Shown here piece after piece: positions 54,901-63,865 of a stretch of DNA of 64,000 nt (positions are counted from its first letter, which is position 1; each line of letters begins with the position of its first letter). The stretch is taken from contig JANSXY010000005.1 of NCBI GenBank assembly GCA_024742695.1, positions 1 through 64,000 of the forward strand. Direction: 5' to 3'. The notes under the pieces were generated by a model. The model was given only the letters and a program-made list of their open reading frames with translations. It made no database searches and was not told the DNA's origin. The translations under genes were made by a program, and so were the position numbers. This DNA is from Paracoccaceae bacterium. GTDB taxonomy: Bacteria; Pseudomonadota; Alphaproteobacteria; Rhodobacterales; Rhodobacteraceae.

Positions 54901-55733
54901 GCGTTCAGCGCCGCCGCGTGGAAATCGACATGGTCGGCCATGAAGCTCGCCACGAAGAAGTAGCTGTGGTCATAGCCCTTCTGCAGGCGGAACGCCCCGT
55001 CCTGCCGCCGATCCGCCATCGCGCCGGCCAGCGCCTCGGGCTTGAGAAGATGCAGGAACTGATCGACCAGGGGCTGGCCGATCAGCACCGGCCCGTCGAA
55101 GCCGGATTGCCGCATCAAGAGCGCCGCGTCATGCCCGGCCCAGGCCGCCTCGTCCGGGCCGAGATAGGCGGTGAACTGCTTGCGCCCCCAATCCGAGGCG
55201 GACGGATGGGCGATCGGCGCGAAACCGGAAACCGAGCGGTAGCGCCCCGGCAGCCCCATCGCCAGCGTCAGCGCGCCATGCCCGCCCATCGAATGGCCGG
55301 TGATCGCCTGCCGATCCTCGTCCAGCGCGAAATTGGCGGTCACGATCCGCGGCAGTTCTTCTGCCAGGTAGTCCCACATCTGGAAATGCGGCGCCCAGGG
55401 TTCTTGCGTCGCGTTGACGTAGAACCCCGCGCCCTGGCCAAGATCGTAATCCTCGTGATCGGGCACGCCCGGCCCGCGCGGCGAGGTATCGGGAAACACC
55501 AGCGCGATCCCGGCGCGGGCGGCATGGGCCTGCGCGCCGGCCTTCACCATCGCGTTCTCGTGCGTGCAGGTCAGGCCCGACAGGTACCACAGCACCGGCA
55601 CCGGCCGCCGTTCCGCCACCGGCGGAAGGAAAAGCCCGAAGGTCATCTCGCAACCGCAGGCCGCGCTGTCATGGGCATAAACCCCCTGGGTGCCGCCGAA
55701 ACAGCGTTGTTCCGAAATCACGCGCATCGCCAC
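54897..55733 (-). CDS. fghA: S-formylglutathione hydrolase
   Basis: This esterase hydrolyses S-formylglutathione to formate and glutathione, the second step of glutathione-dependent formaldehyde oxidation. The 278-residue product has [31 protein letters not shown], and the nucleophile [10 protein letters not shown] (Ser about 149). [19 protein letters not shown] near the C-terminus holds the catalytic His. The dehydrogenase partner is not in the window. It leads the fghA-DUF188-HAD-cyclodeaminase run. Confidence 0.95.
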   Translation of the reverse strand: MAMRVISEQRCFGGTQGVYAHDSAACGCEMTFGLFLPPVAERRPVPVLWYLSGLTCTHENAMVKAGAQAHAARAGIALVFPDTSPRGPGVPDHEDYDLGQGAGFYVNATQEPWAPHFQMWDYLAEELPRIVTANFALDEDRQAITGHSMGGHGALTLAMGLPGRYRSVSGFAPIAHPSASDWGRKQFTAYLGPDEAAWAGHDAALLMRQSGFDGPVLIGQPLVDQFLHLLKPEALAGAMADRRQDGAFRLQKGYDHSYFFVASFMADHVDFHAAALNA

Positions 55734-55754
55734 CTCCGTTCGCCCGTCACCCTG

Positions 55755-56684
55755 TCAGATGGTGCTCACCCAGGCAATCACCGCCGAAACCGTCACCACC
55801 GAAACCGCCGTCGACACGAGGATCGAGGCCGACACCCGCTGCGGCGCCACGCCGTAGTGCTGCGCCAGGATGAACACGTTGCCCGCCACCGGCAGCGAGG
55901 CCGCCGCGATCATCACCCCGGCCGCCGCGCGGTCGACATCGAAGATCCACAGTGCCGCGATGGCGACGGCGGCGGGATGCAGCACCAGCTTCGCGAAGGA
56001 CAGCCAGGCCGCCACCGACAGCCGCTCTGCCGACCGCCCGGCCAGCGAGGCGCCGATCGCGAACAGCGCACCGGGCGTCGCCGCCGCGCCGAGCAGCACG
56101 AGGAACTCGTCGACAGGCACCGGCAGCGCCCAGCCCGTCGATCCCCAGGCCATGCCGGCGGCCATCGACACAAGCATCGGGTTCTTCAGAAGCCCCAGAA
56201 CCAGTTGCCACAGCATCCCGAACGACACCCGTCCCTGTCGCGATCCGGTGACGATCAGCGTGATCAGCGACGAGAACACGATCAGGTCGATCGACAGCAC
56301 CATCAGCACCGGCCCCGCCGCCTGCGGACCCAGCAGCATCACCAGCATCGGCACGCCGAGAAAACCGGTGTTGCCGATCACCGCGCATTGCGCCTCCATC
56401 GCGGCCTCGGTCAGCGGCCGGCCGCGCATGAAGGCCACGTCCATCGCCAGGAGGTAGACCAGCACGCAGGCCGACAGGTAGGCCATGGCGAAATCCGGGT
56501 CGAACAGCTCACCCAGCGGCAGGGTGGCCGAGAACCGGAACAGCATCGCCGAGAGCGCGAAGTAGAACACGAACTTCGTCAGCCAGGCCGTCGCCTCCTC
56601 GGGGAAGAAGCGGGTGCGCCCGGCCAGGTAGCCCAGCCCGATCAGCGCGAAGAACGGAAGGGTTTTCAGAAGGATCGGCAGCAT
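55755..56684 (-). CDS. AEC-family (auxin efflux carrier-like) transporter
   Basis: A 309-residue inner-membrane protein with about ten predicted helices, typical of the bacterial AEC family. Signatures are FALIGLGYLAGRTRFFPEEATAWLTKFVFYFALSAMLFRF at the N-terminus and NTGFLGVPML in the middle. Substrates of this family are usually small organic acids or amino-acid derivatives; none is assigned. It lies upstream of fghA by 21 bp and may be in the same transcript. Confidence 0.9.
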   Translation of the reverse strand: MLPILLKTLPFFALIGLGYLAGRTRFFPEEATAWLTKFVFYFALSAMLFRFSATLPLGELFDPDFAMAYLSACVLVYLLAMDVAFMRGRPLTEAAMEAQCAVIGNTGFLGVPMLVMLLGPQAAGPVLMVLSIDLIVFSSLITLIVTGSRQGRVSFGMLWQLVLGLLKNPMLVSMAAGMAWGSTGWALPVPVDEFLVLLGAAATPGALFAIGASLAGRSAERLSVAAWLSFAKLVLHPAAVAIAALWIFDVDRAAAGVMIAAASLPVAGNVFILAQHYGVAPQRVSASILVSTAVSVVTVSAVIAWVSTI

Positions 56685-56742
56685 CTGGACCCGGCGGTGG
56701 TTCGATCCTGCCTGTCACGCCCGGGCCGCGGATGCAAGCCGC

Positions 56743-57792
56743 TCAGCCCGGCGCGACATGACCGCAGACCGGGCAGTCGGCCCGGCGGCGCAGGGTGATC
56801 TGCCGGCTTTCGCCCCACAGCGCGTCGTAGATCATCATTCGCCCGCGCAGCGATTGACCGGCGCCGGTGATCTCCTTGATCGCCTCCACCGCCATCATCG
56901 CGCCGACCACGCCGGGCAGCGCGCCCATCACCCCGGCCTCGGCGCAGGACGGCGCGAGGCCCTCTGCCGGCGGATCGGGGAAGATGCAGGCGTAGCAGGG
57001 TGCGCCGCCCGCCGGATCGTAAAGCGAGATCTGGCCTTCCCACTGGGTGATCGCGGCCGAGATCAGCGGCCTGCCGGCCGCGACGGCGGCGGCGTTCACC
57101 ATGTAGCGGGTGGCGAAATTGTCCGACCCGTCCAGCACCAGATCGTAGTCGGCGAACAGTGCCGCGGCGTCCCCGGCGGTCAGGCGACGGTTGTAGGGCC
57201 GGACCGTGACATGCGGGTTCAGCGCCGCGATCGCGGCCTGCGCCGAGAATACCTTGGGCATCCCGATCCGCTCGTCGGCATGGATCACCTGCCGTTGCAG
57301 GTTGGAGTTCGACACCGTGTCGTCATCGATCACGCCGATCGTCCCGGTGCCGGCCGCCGCGAGATACAGCAGCGAGGGTGAGCCAAGCCCCCCCGCGCCG
57401 ACCACCAGCACGCGCGCGGATTTCAGCTTCATCTGCCCCGGCCCGCCGACCTCGCGCAGCACGATATGCCGCGCGTAGCGGTCCAGTTCGGCGGCGCTGA
57501 ACCCGGCCGCGGGCGCCGGGGCCGGCGGTTCGGCCTGGCGCACGGCCCGCTGCCGCAGCGCGCCCACCCCGGCGCGGTAGCCGATCACCAGCGTCGCCAC
57601 GACGCCCAGCGCCAGCCAGCCGCGCCAGTCGCCGCCGGTGGCGGCCAGCACCGGGTGCCCGGCCGGCAGCGTCAGATGCGCAAGCGTGACGCCGGCCCAC
57701 AGCAGCGCCAGCAGCGCCCCGATCCCGCGCCACGGCAGGCCGGTGACCCGGCCAAGCAGCACCAGCGCGGCGGCGGCGGCCAGAACCGTCAC
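56743..57792 (-). CDS. Membrane-anchored ThiF/MoeB/HesA-like E1 protein
   Basis: A 349-residue protein. Two to three hydrophobic helices (about 2-65) are followed by a ThiF/MoeB adenylyltransferase domain (about 95-345). Seen are [16 protein letters not shown], the ATP loop [37 protein letters not shown], and the Cys pair motifs [10 protein letters not shown] and CPVCGH for zinc. Such enzymes activate ubiquitin-like sulfur carriers; no carrier gene is nearby. GTG 57792 is the start, overlapping the dut stop by 4 bp. Confidence 0.9.
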   Translation of the reverse strand: MTVLAAAAALVLLGRVTGLPWRGIGALLALLWAGVTLAHLTLPAGHPVLAATGGDWRGWLALGVVATLVIGYRAGVGALRQRAVRQAEPPAPAPAAGFSAAELDRYARHIVLREVGGPGQMKLKSARVLVVGAGGLGSPSLLYLAAAGTGTIGVIDDDTVSNSNLQRQVIHADERIGMPKVFSAQAAIAALNPHVTVRPYNRRLTAGDAAALFADYDLVLDGSDNFATRYMVNAAAVAAGRPLISAAITQWEGQISLYDPAGGAPCYACIFPDPPAEGLAPSCAEAGVMGALPGVVGAMMAVEAIKEITGAGQSLRGRMMIYDALWGESRQITLRRRADCPVCGHVAPG

Positions 57793-58256
57793 GATTGCCC
57801 CGTCGATCCGAAGCCGCCGCTGCCGCGCGCGGTTTCGCCCAGCGCGTCGACCACGGAAAACCGTGCCTGCACCACCGGCGCCACGATCATCTGCGCGATG
57901 CGATCGCCGTGGCGGATCAGGAACGGCTCGCGCCCGTAGTTGATCAGGAGCACGCCAAGCGGCCCGCGATAGTCGCTGTCGATCGTGCCGGGGGTGTTGG
58001 GCAGGCTGATTCCGTGCTTCAGCGCCAGGCCGGAACGCGGCCTGATCTGCACCTCGAACCCGTCGGGCACCTCGATCCTGAGGCCGGTCGGCACCACCGC
58101 GCGCAACATCGGATCGAGGATGAAGCCGCTGTCGCGATCCTCGGGCCGAAGGTTGGCGCGAATATCCGCGCCGGCGGCCCCGGCGGTCTCGTAGCCGGGC
58201 AGCGGCAGCGACCGGTCGGCCCACTCCTCCCACAGGACGCGGATCAACGGGGTCAT
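57789..58256 (-). CDS. dut: Deoxyuridine 5'-triphosphate nucleotidohydrolase (dUTPase)
   Basis: Dut cleaves dUTP to dUMP, limiting uracil in DNA. The 155-residue homotrimer-type enzyme shows all five motifs: [43 protein letters not shown] and [10 protein letters not shown] at the C-terminus. It overlaps coaBC and the ThiF-like gene by 4 bp each. Confidence 0.97.
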   Translation of the reverse strand: MTPLIRVLWEEWADRSLPLPGYETAGAAGADIRANLRPEDRDSGFILDPMLRAVVPTGLRIEVPDGFEVQIRPRSGLALKHGISLPNTPGTIDSDYRGPLGVLLINYGREPFLIRHGDRIAQMIVAPVVQARFSVVDALGETARGSGGFGSTGQS

Positions 58257-59449
58257 GCCAGCGCGTCCGCGATCCGCGCCGCCAGCCGCGCGGCGACCTC
58301 GGCCTTGGGCAGGCGCGGCCAGTCCTCTGCCCCCTCGGCGGTCACCAGGGTGACGGCGTTTTCCTGCCCGCCCATGATCCCGGTGCCGGGCGACACATCG
58401 TTCGCGACGATCCAGTCGCAGCCCTTGCGCGCCCGCTTCGCCGTGGCATGGGCCAGCACGTCGTCGGTTTCCGCCGCGAAACCGATCACCAGCCTTGGCC
58501 GGCCCGCATCCATCCGGGCCACGGTGGCGAGGATGTCGGGGTTCTCGGCGAATTCCAGGGCGGGCGCGGTGCCCTTGCCATCCTTCTTCATCTTGCGATC
58601 GGCGGCATTCGCCACCCGCCAGTCGGCCACCGCGGCGGCGAAGACGGCGGCATCGGCGGGCAGCGCGGCCTGCACGGCCGCGGCCATCTCGCGCGCGGTT
58701 TCCACCCGCACGACGGTCACGCCCCCGGGCGGCGGCACGCTGGCCGGGCCGGTCACGAAGGTGACCGACGCGCCAAGGTCGCGCAGCGCGGCGGCGATCG
58801 CCGTGCCCTGCGCGCCGGACGAGCGGTTGGCGATGTAGCGCACCGGGTCGATCGGTTCATGCGTCGGGCCGGAGGTGACCAGAACGTGCCGGCCCGCCAG
58901 TGGCCCGGCGCCCAGCGCCGCCGTGATCGCGCCGAGGATCTCCTCCGGTTCCGCCATCCGCCCGGGGCCGAATTCGCCGCAGGCCATCGCCCCCGCGTTC
59001 GGGCCGACCGTGGCCACGCCGTCGGCGGCCAGCTGCGCGCGGTTGCGCCCGGTGGCGGGATGCTCCCACATCCGCAGGTTCATCGCCGGCGCGATCAGAA
59101 CCCTGGTGTCGGTCGCCAGCAAGAGGGTGGAGGCCAGATCGTCGGCCCGGCCCTGCGCCATCTTCGCCATCAGGTCGGCGGTGGCCGGCGCGACGACGAT
59201 CAGGTCGGCCACCCGCGACAGCTGGATATGCCCCATCTCGGCCTCGTCGCCGAGGTCGAACAACTCCGTTCGCACCTTCTCTCCGGCCAGCGCGGCGACC
59301 GACAGCGGCGTGACGAATTCCGCCGCCGCCCGGGTCATCACCGGGGTTACCGCGGCACCCGCGTCGCGCAGGCGCCGGATCAGCTCCAGCACCTTGTAGG
59401 CCGCGATACCGCCGCCGATGATCAGAAGAATACGCTTGCCCGCCAGCAT
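58253..59449 (-). CDS. coaBC: Bifunctional phosphopantothenoylcysteine decarboxylase / phosphopantothenate-cysteine ligase
   Basis: CoaBC makes 4'-phosphopantetheine in CoA synthesis. The 398-residue protein has the flavin-binding CoaC part (about 1-185; [22 protein letters not shown]) and the CoaB part (about 190-398; [33 protein letters not shown] and DWIVANDVS). It precedes dut with a 4-bp overlap. coaE of the same pathway is 6 kb away on the other strand. Confidence 0.97.
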   Translation of the reverse strand: MLAGKRILLIIGGGIAAYKVLELIRRLRDAGAAVTPVMTRAAAEFVTPLSVAALAGEKVRTELFDLGDEAEMGHIQLSRVADLIVVAPATADLMAKMAQGRADDLASTLLLATDTRVLIAPAMNLRMWEHPATGRNRAQLAADGVATVGPNAGAMACGEFGPGRMAEPEEILGAITAALGAGPLAGRHVLVTSGPTHEPIDPVRYIANRSSGAQGTAIAAALRDLGASVTFVTGPASVPPPGGVTVVRVETAREMAAAVQAALPADAAVFAAAVADWRVANAADRKMKKDGKGTAPALEFAENPDILATVARMDAGRPRLVIGFAAETDDVLAHATAKRARKGCDWIVANDVSPGTGIMGGQENAVTLVTAEGAEDWPRLPKAEVAARLAARIADALA

Positions 59450-59540
59450 CGGTGGCCTCGCCGGAAAACCTTGCTACAGGTGTAGGACCGGGGGCCGGCG
59501 ATGGCAACGGGCGCGGATTTCTCCGGCCGGGCGGATCCGG

Positions 59541-60341
59541 CTAGCCACGAAACGCCGCGCAGGGATCTTCGCGCGGGGTCGGATCCGTCACGATCCACAG
59601 ATCGAAGGGCTGATCGGCACCGACCGGTCGTTCGACCTGCCCCAGCGACAGCACGGTGATCTCCGGCGCCGCCAGCGCGAGTTTCGCGGGCACGCCGAAA
59701 TCGGTGCGGGCGTGGCCCGATCCGGTGATCACCGCCACCGGCCCCCCGGTCTCCCCGAGCGCGGACAGGGCGGCATCGGCCAGCACCGCGTCGCGCAGGC
59801 GTTGCGCGGCCACCATTCCGGGCAGCATCTCTTCGGGCAGCGCGTCGCAATGCGCCGACATCTGTTCGGCCTCGCGCATCGCCTGCTGCGCCTCTGGCAG
59901 CGGCCGATCCAGACCGTAGCGCGCCGCGCCGGCGCCGAAGACCTCGGCCAGCGGCGCCTCGAAAACGCGCCGCGCTTCGCCCCGCGGTACCGCCGCCCCG
60001 CGAATCTCGGCATCGGGCGCGGCGGCGAAGATCGGCCAGTACATCGCGAAATCCGGCCAGCCCGCTTCGGCCCAGCCCAGCGCCGTGCCCAGGGTATCGG
60101 CATCGGCGCGCGCCGCGGCGGTCGCGCGCGCGGCCTGTTCGGGCGTCAGCATCTCGAACACCAGCGCCGCAGGGCGCAGGGCGGCCACCGCGCGGGCCTG
60201 GTTCAGATGATGCCCGGGATTGTCATGCACCTCGCCCAGAACGACGATATCCGCACGAAGCGTATCGAGCGCGTCAGGCCCGACTTCCGCCGCCCCGGCC
60301 GGGGCGGCGCAGGCCAACGCGAGGGCAAGGTGCCGGATCAT
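59541..60341 (-). CDS. ChaN-family (DUF399) heme/iron-related exported protein
   Basis: A 266-residue protein with a Sec signal (MIRHLALALACAAPAGAAE) and the ChaN/haem-binding uptake domain. Family parts are ADIVVLGEVHDNPGHHLNQ, ALVFEMLTPEQ and PVAVITGSGHARTDFGVP. ChaN members bind iron-protoporphyrins. It overlaps rpoH by 4 bp, so it is co-expressed with the sigma factor and presumably induced with it by oxidative stress, which is inference. The frame is open further upstream but only as an rpoH shadow. Confidence 0.88.
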   Translation of the reverse strand: MIRHLALALACAAPAGAAEVGPDALDTLRADIVVLGEVHDNPGHHLNQARAVAALRPAALVFEMLTPEQAARATAAARADADTLGTALGWAEAGWPDFAMYWPIFAAAPDAEIRGAAVPRGEARRVFEAPLAEVFGAGAARYGLDRPLPEAQQAMREAEQMSAHCDALPEEMLPGMVAAQRLRDAVLADAALSALGETGGPVAVITGSGHARTDFGVPAKLALAAPEITVLSLGQVERPVGADQPFDLWIVTDPTPREDPCAAFRG

Positions 60342-61216
60342 CCGAGGAAGTGCATGACCTCGCGCGATTGCGCCTCGAGGCTCTTGCGCATCTTCGCGAA
60401 GGCCGCCGCCTCCAGCTGCCGGATCCGTTCCTTCGACAGGCCCAGTTCCTCGCCCAGGCTTTCCAGCGTGCGCGGCTCCTCGCGCAGCTTGCGCTCGGTC
60501 ACGATGAACCGTTCGCGGGCGGTGAGCGTGCCCATCGCCGTGATCAGCCAGTCGCGCAGTTGCGCCGAATCGTGCCGGGTTTCGACCGTCTCGGCGGCCT
60601 GCTGGCCCTCGTCCTCGAGCGCCTCGATCCACTCGCGCCCGTCCTCGTCGGAGGATTGCGTGGCGTTGAGCGAGAAGTCGGACCCCGACAGCCGCCCTTC
60701 CATCATCTCGACATCGGCCAGCGGCACGCCGACCTCGCGGGCGATCATCTCGCGCAGCTGGTGGCCGTCCAGCCGGACGCCGGCCGCCTCGGCCTCGCGT
60801 TCCAGCCGGGCCTGGACGCGGCGCATGTTGAAGAACAGCGCCTTCTGCGACGAGGTCGAGCCGGTGCGCACCAGCGACCAGTTGCGCATCACGTAGTCCT
60901 GGATCGAAGCCTTGATCCACCACACGGCGTAGGTCGAAAACCGGACGCCGCGATCCGGGTCGAACTTGTCGGCCGCCTTCATCAGGCCAAGCCCGGCCTC
61001 CTGGATCAGGTCGTTCATCGGGGCGCCGTAGCGGCGAAACTTGGATGCCATCGAAATGGCGAGACGCATGTAGGCCGTGACCAGCCGGTGCAGCGCCGCC
61101 TCGTCGCGGCGGTCGCGCCAGGCGTAGGCAAGCTGCAATTCCGTCTCGGCGTCCAGCAGTTCCGCCCGCATGGCGCGGCGCGGCAGCGCGTTGTCTCCAA
61201 ATCCGTCCAGTGCCAT
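60338..61216 (-). CDS. rpoH: RNA polymerase sigma-32-type factor, RpoHII-like
   Basis: A 292-residue sigma-32 family factor. Region 2 has YGAPMNDLIQEAGLGLMKAADKFDPDRGVRFSTYAVWWIKASIQDYVMRNWS. The RpoH box SSQKALFFNMRRVQ follows at about 121-134. Region 4 has RTLESLGEELGLSKERIRQLEA (about 248-270). The sequence resembles RpoHII of Rhodobacter sphaeroides, which controls photooxidative-stress genes and is itself driven by RpoE. A matching promoter lies upstream (61281-61310). It overlaps the chaN start by 4 bp. Confidence 0.94.
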   Translation of the reverse strand: MALDGFGDNALPRRAMRAELLDAETELQLAYAWRDRRDEAALHRLVTAYMRLAISMASKFRRYGAPMNDLIQEAGLGLMKAADKFDPDRGVRFSTYAVWWIKASIQDYVMRNWSLVRTGSTSSQKALFFNMRRVQARLEREAEAAGVRLDGHQLREMIAREVGVPLADVEMMEGRLSGSDFSLNATQSSDEDGREWIEALEDEGQQAAETVETRHDSAQLRDWLITAMGTLTARERFIVTERKLREEPRTLESLGEELGLSKERIRQLEAAAFAKMRKSLEAQSREVMHFLG

Positions 61217-61280
61217 GTCCGCCTCCCGTTCGCTGGCTGGCGTTCCGTTGTCTGGTCCCGTCTCTTCGTCCGGATTGTCT

Positions 61281-61310
61281 GTGTTACGCAGCCTGTGCCG
61301 GTTCGGATCA
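61281..61310 (-). promoter_or_regulatory. Predicted ECF (RpoE-type) promoter of rpoH-chaN
   Basis: On the minus strand TGATCC (61305-61310) is followed, 18 bases later, by TAACAC (61281-61286). In Rhodobacter sphaeroides the RpoE-ChrR regulon uses a TGATCC-type -35 and an A/T-rich -10 at this spacing. The leader to the rpoH ATG would be about 60 nt. Confidence 0.65.
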
Positions 61311-61444
61311 CAGGCGCGAGGCGCGTTTCAGGCCATCACGGGCTTGTGACGGATCGTGTGCCGCTGTTGCCGAAGGACCGGGCAATCCGCTACCGCAGGC
61401 CATCGGGCGGCACCGGGCCGCCGTGCAGCGCCGGAGCTTGCGGA

Positions 61445-62308
61445 ATGTACGAAGTGATCGTCGGCGACTACGCCTATTCCAGCTGGTCCCTGCGCGGCTG
61501 GCTGGTGGTGGAGCGGTTCGGGCTTCCGCACCGGACCCGCCTGGTCGATTTCCATGCCGCCGAGGTGGCGACCCAGCTTGGCGACGTTGCGCCGGCCCGC
61601 ACCGTCCCCACGCTGGTCACGCCCGAGGGCGCGGTGATCTGGGACAGCCTCGCCATCGCCGAGGAACTTGCCGCGCGGCACCCGCAGGCGGGGCACTGGC
61701 CGGCCGACCCGGCGCTGCGGGCCACCGCCCGCAGCCTCGCCGCCGAGATGCATTCGGGCTTCGCCGCCTTGCGGACCGATTGCCCGATGAACCTGCGTTG
61801 CGCCTATGCCGGGGTGCCGGTGGCCGAGGCGGTGCGGGCCGATCTGGCCCGGATCGAGGCGATCTGGGGCCATGCGCTGGACCGGTCCGGCGGGCCCTGG
61901 CTGTGCGGCGACTATTCGGTCGCCGATGCCTTCTTCGCCCCGGTCGCGGCGCGGATCGCCGGCTACGGCCTCCCGGTGGGCGAGGCCGCCACCGCCTATG
62001 TCGCCCGGCAGCTTGCCGATCCGGCGTTCCGGCGCTGGCGCGCGATGGGCCTGGTCGCCGGGGCCGATCTGCCGTGGTACGCCCGCGATTACCCGCAACG
62101 CGCCTGGCCCGGCCCGCCCCCGATGCCGGCACGCGCCATCGAAGAGGGCCGGGCTGAGAATGCCGCCTGCCCGTATTCCGGCGGACCGGCGACCCACCTG
62201 ATGGAGACCGGCGGCCGCGTCTTCGGCTTCTGCAACGCGTTCTGCCGCGACAAGACCGCGGCGGACCCCGAGGCCTGGCCAGCCTTCATGGACATTTTCC
62301 GCCGCTGA
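61445..62308 (+). CDS. Glutathione S-transferase-like protein with Cys-rich C-terminal extension
   Basis: A 287-residue protein. The thioredoxin-like GST N-domain (about 1-80) has VGDYAYSSWSLRGWLVVERFGLP and the cis-Pro segment RTVPTLVTPEGAVIWDSLAIAEEL; the helical C-domain spans about 85-215. An unusual extension (about 235-287) follows with CPYSGGPATHLMETGG and CNAFCRDKTAADPEAWPAF, four conserved-looking cysteines or Cys-x2/3-Cys pairs, perhaps a metal site. Function is unknown beyond the fold. It is divergent from rpoH by 228 bp. Confidence 0.85.
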   Translation: MYEVIVGDYAYSSWSLRGWLVVERFGLPHRTRLVDFHAAEVATQLGDVAPARTVPTLVTPEGAVIWDSLAIAEELAARHPQAGHWPADPALRATARSLAAEMHSGFAALRTDCPMNLRCAYAGVPVAEAVRADLARIEAIWGHALDRSGGPWLCGDYSVADAFFAPVAARIAGYGLPVGEAATAYVARQLADPAFRRWRAMGLVAGADLPWYARDYPQRAWPGPPPMPARAIEEGRAENAACPYSGGPATHLMETGGRVFGFCNAFCRDKTAADPEAWPAFMDIFRR

Positions 62309-62309
62309 G

Positions 62310-62336
62310 CCGATACTCCCGCGAAGGTTGTATCGG
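62310..62336. promoter_or_regulatory. Short inverted repeat before yifB
   Basis: CCGATAC (62310-62316) and GTATCGG (62330-62336) form a perfect 7-bp repeat with a 13-base spacer in the 42-bp gap between the GST gene and yifB. It may be an operator or a small hairpin; no partner is known. Confidence 0.3.
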
Positions 62337-62350
62337 GTGTCGGGGGTGCG

Positions 62351-63865
62351 ATGGTCGCGCGGGCCTATACTGTGGCCTTCGAGGGGGTGGAGGCGCGGAT
62401 CGTCGAGGTGCAATGCGCCGTCGCGCCGGGGATGCCGGCCTTCCAGATCGTCGGCCTGCCCGACAAGGCGGTAAGCGAGGCGCGCGAACGGGTGCGCGCG
62501 GCGCTGACGGCGCTGTCGATCGCGCTGCCGTCGAAGCGGATCACGGTGAACCTGTCGCCCGCCGACCTGCCCAAGGAAGGCAGCCATTTCGACCTGCCCA
62601 TCGCGCTGGCCCTGCTGGCCGCGATCGACATCCTGCCGCGCGAGGATGTCGAGACGACGGTGGCGCTGGGCGAGTTGTCGCTTGACGGGCGGCTTGTCGC
62701 GGTGATCGGCGCGCTTCCCGCGGCGATGGCCGCGGCCGAGGAGGGCCGGCAGCTCTTGTGCCCCGCCGCCTGCGGGGCCGAGGCCGCCTGGGTCGGCGCG
62801 ACACCGGTGATCGGCGCGGCCACGCTGATGGAGGTGGTGCGGCACTATACCGGCCAGTCGCCCCTGCCCCCCGCCACGCCCGGCGAGGTGATCGCCGCGC
62901 CGGCGCGCCGCGACCTGCGCGACGTCAAGGGCCAGGAACGCGCCAAGCGCGCGCTGGAGATCGCGGCGGCCGGCCGCCACCACCTGCTGATGATCGGCAC
63001 GCCCGGATCGGGCAAGTCGATGCTGGCGGCGCGGATGCCCGGCATCCTGCCGCCGCTCACCCCGGCCGAGGCGTTGGAAACCTCGATGATCCACTCGCTT
63101 TCGGGGCTTCTGGAAGAGGGCGGGATTTCCCGCGCGCGGCCGTTCCGGGAACCGCATCACACCGCCAGCATGGCCGCGATCGTCGGCGGTGGGCGCGGCG
63201 CGAAACCCGGCGAGATCAGCCTCGCCCACAACGGCGTGCTGTTTCTTGACGAGTTTCCCGAGTTTCCCCGCGCGGTGCTGGAGACCCTGCGCCAGCCGAT
63301 CGAGACCGGCGAGGTGGTGGTGGCCCGCGCCAACGCCCATGTCCGCTATCCCTGCCGGTTCCTGCTGGTCGCCGCCGCCAACCCCTGCAAATGCGGCTAT
63401 CTCAGCGATCCCGCCCGCGCCTGCGCCCGCGCGCCGGCCTGCGGCGAAGAGTACCTGGGGCGGATTTCCGGCCCGCTGCTGGACCGGTTCGATCTGCGCA
63501 TCGACGTGCCGCCGGTCGCCTACCGCGATCTCGATCTGCCGGAGACCGGCGAGGGCACCGCCGATGTCGCGGCGCGCGTGGCCGCGGCCCGGCAGCGCCA
63601 GGAAGACCGGTTCGCCGATGTCGCCGAGACCCGCGTCAATGCCGATGCCGAGGGCGAGCTGCTGGAGAGGATCGCCGCGCCGGATTCGGAGGGCCGCGCG
63701 ATGCTGGCCCGCGCGGCGGACCGGCTGTCGCTGTCGGCGCGGGGCTATCACCGGGTCTTGCGGGTGGCGCGCACGATCGCCGATCTGGCCGGGGCAGAGA
63801 CGGTTTCGGCCCCGCATGTCGCCGAGGCGATCAGCTTTCGCCTGGCCGGTCGGGCGGAGGCGTGA
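62351..63865 (+). CDS. YifB/ComM-family Mg-chelatase-like AAA ATPase
   Basis: A 504-residue AAA+ protein. An N-terminal Lon-protease-like domain (about 1-165; GMPAFQIVGLPDKAVSEARERVRAAL, NLSPADLPKEGSHFDLPIALALLA) precedes the AAA core with Walker A GTPGSGKS (about 218-225), Walker B NGVLFLDEFPEF and a C-terminal domain with LSLSARGYHRVLRVARTIADL. ComM acts as a branch-migration helicase in transformation of some bacteria; the role here is inferred. Its 3' end overlaps the convergent hydrolase gene by 35 bp. Confidence 0.94.
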   Translation: MVARAYTVAFEGVEARIVEVQCAVAPGMPAFQIVGLPDKAVSEARERVRAALTALSIALPSKRITVNLSPADLPKEGSHFDLPIALALLAAIDILPREDVETTVALGELSLDGRLVAVIGALPAAMAAAEEGRQLLCPAACGAEAAWVGATPVIGAATLMEVVRHYTGQSPLPPATPGEVIAAPARRDLRDVKGQERAKRALEIAAAGRHHLLMIGTPGSGKSMLAARMPGILPPLTPAEALETSMIHSLSGLLEEGGISRARPFREPHHTASMAAIVGGGRGAKPGEISLAHNGVLFLDEFPEFPRAVLETLRQPIETGEVVVARANAHVRYPCRFLLVAAANPCKCGYLSDPARACARAPACGEEYLGRISGPLLDRFDLRIDVPPVAYRDLDLPETGEGTADVAARVAAARQRQEDRFADVAETRVNADAEGELLERIAAPDSEGRAMLARAADRLSLSARGYHRVLRVARTIADLAGAETVSAPHVAEAISFRLAGRAEA

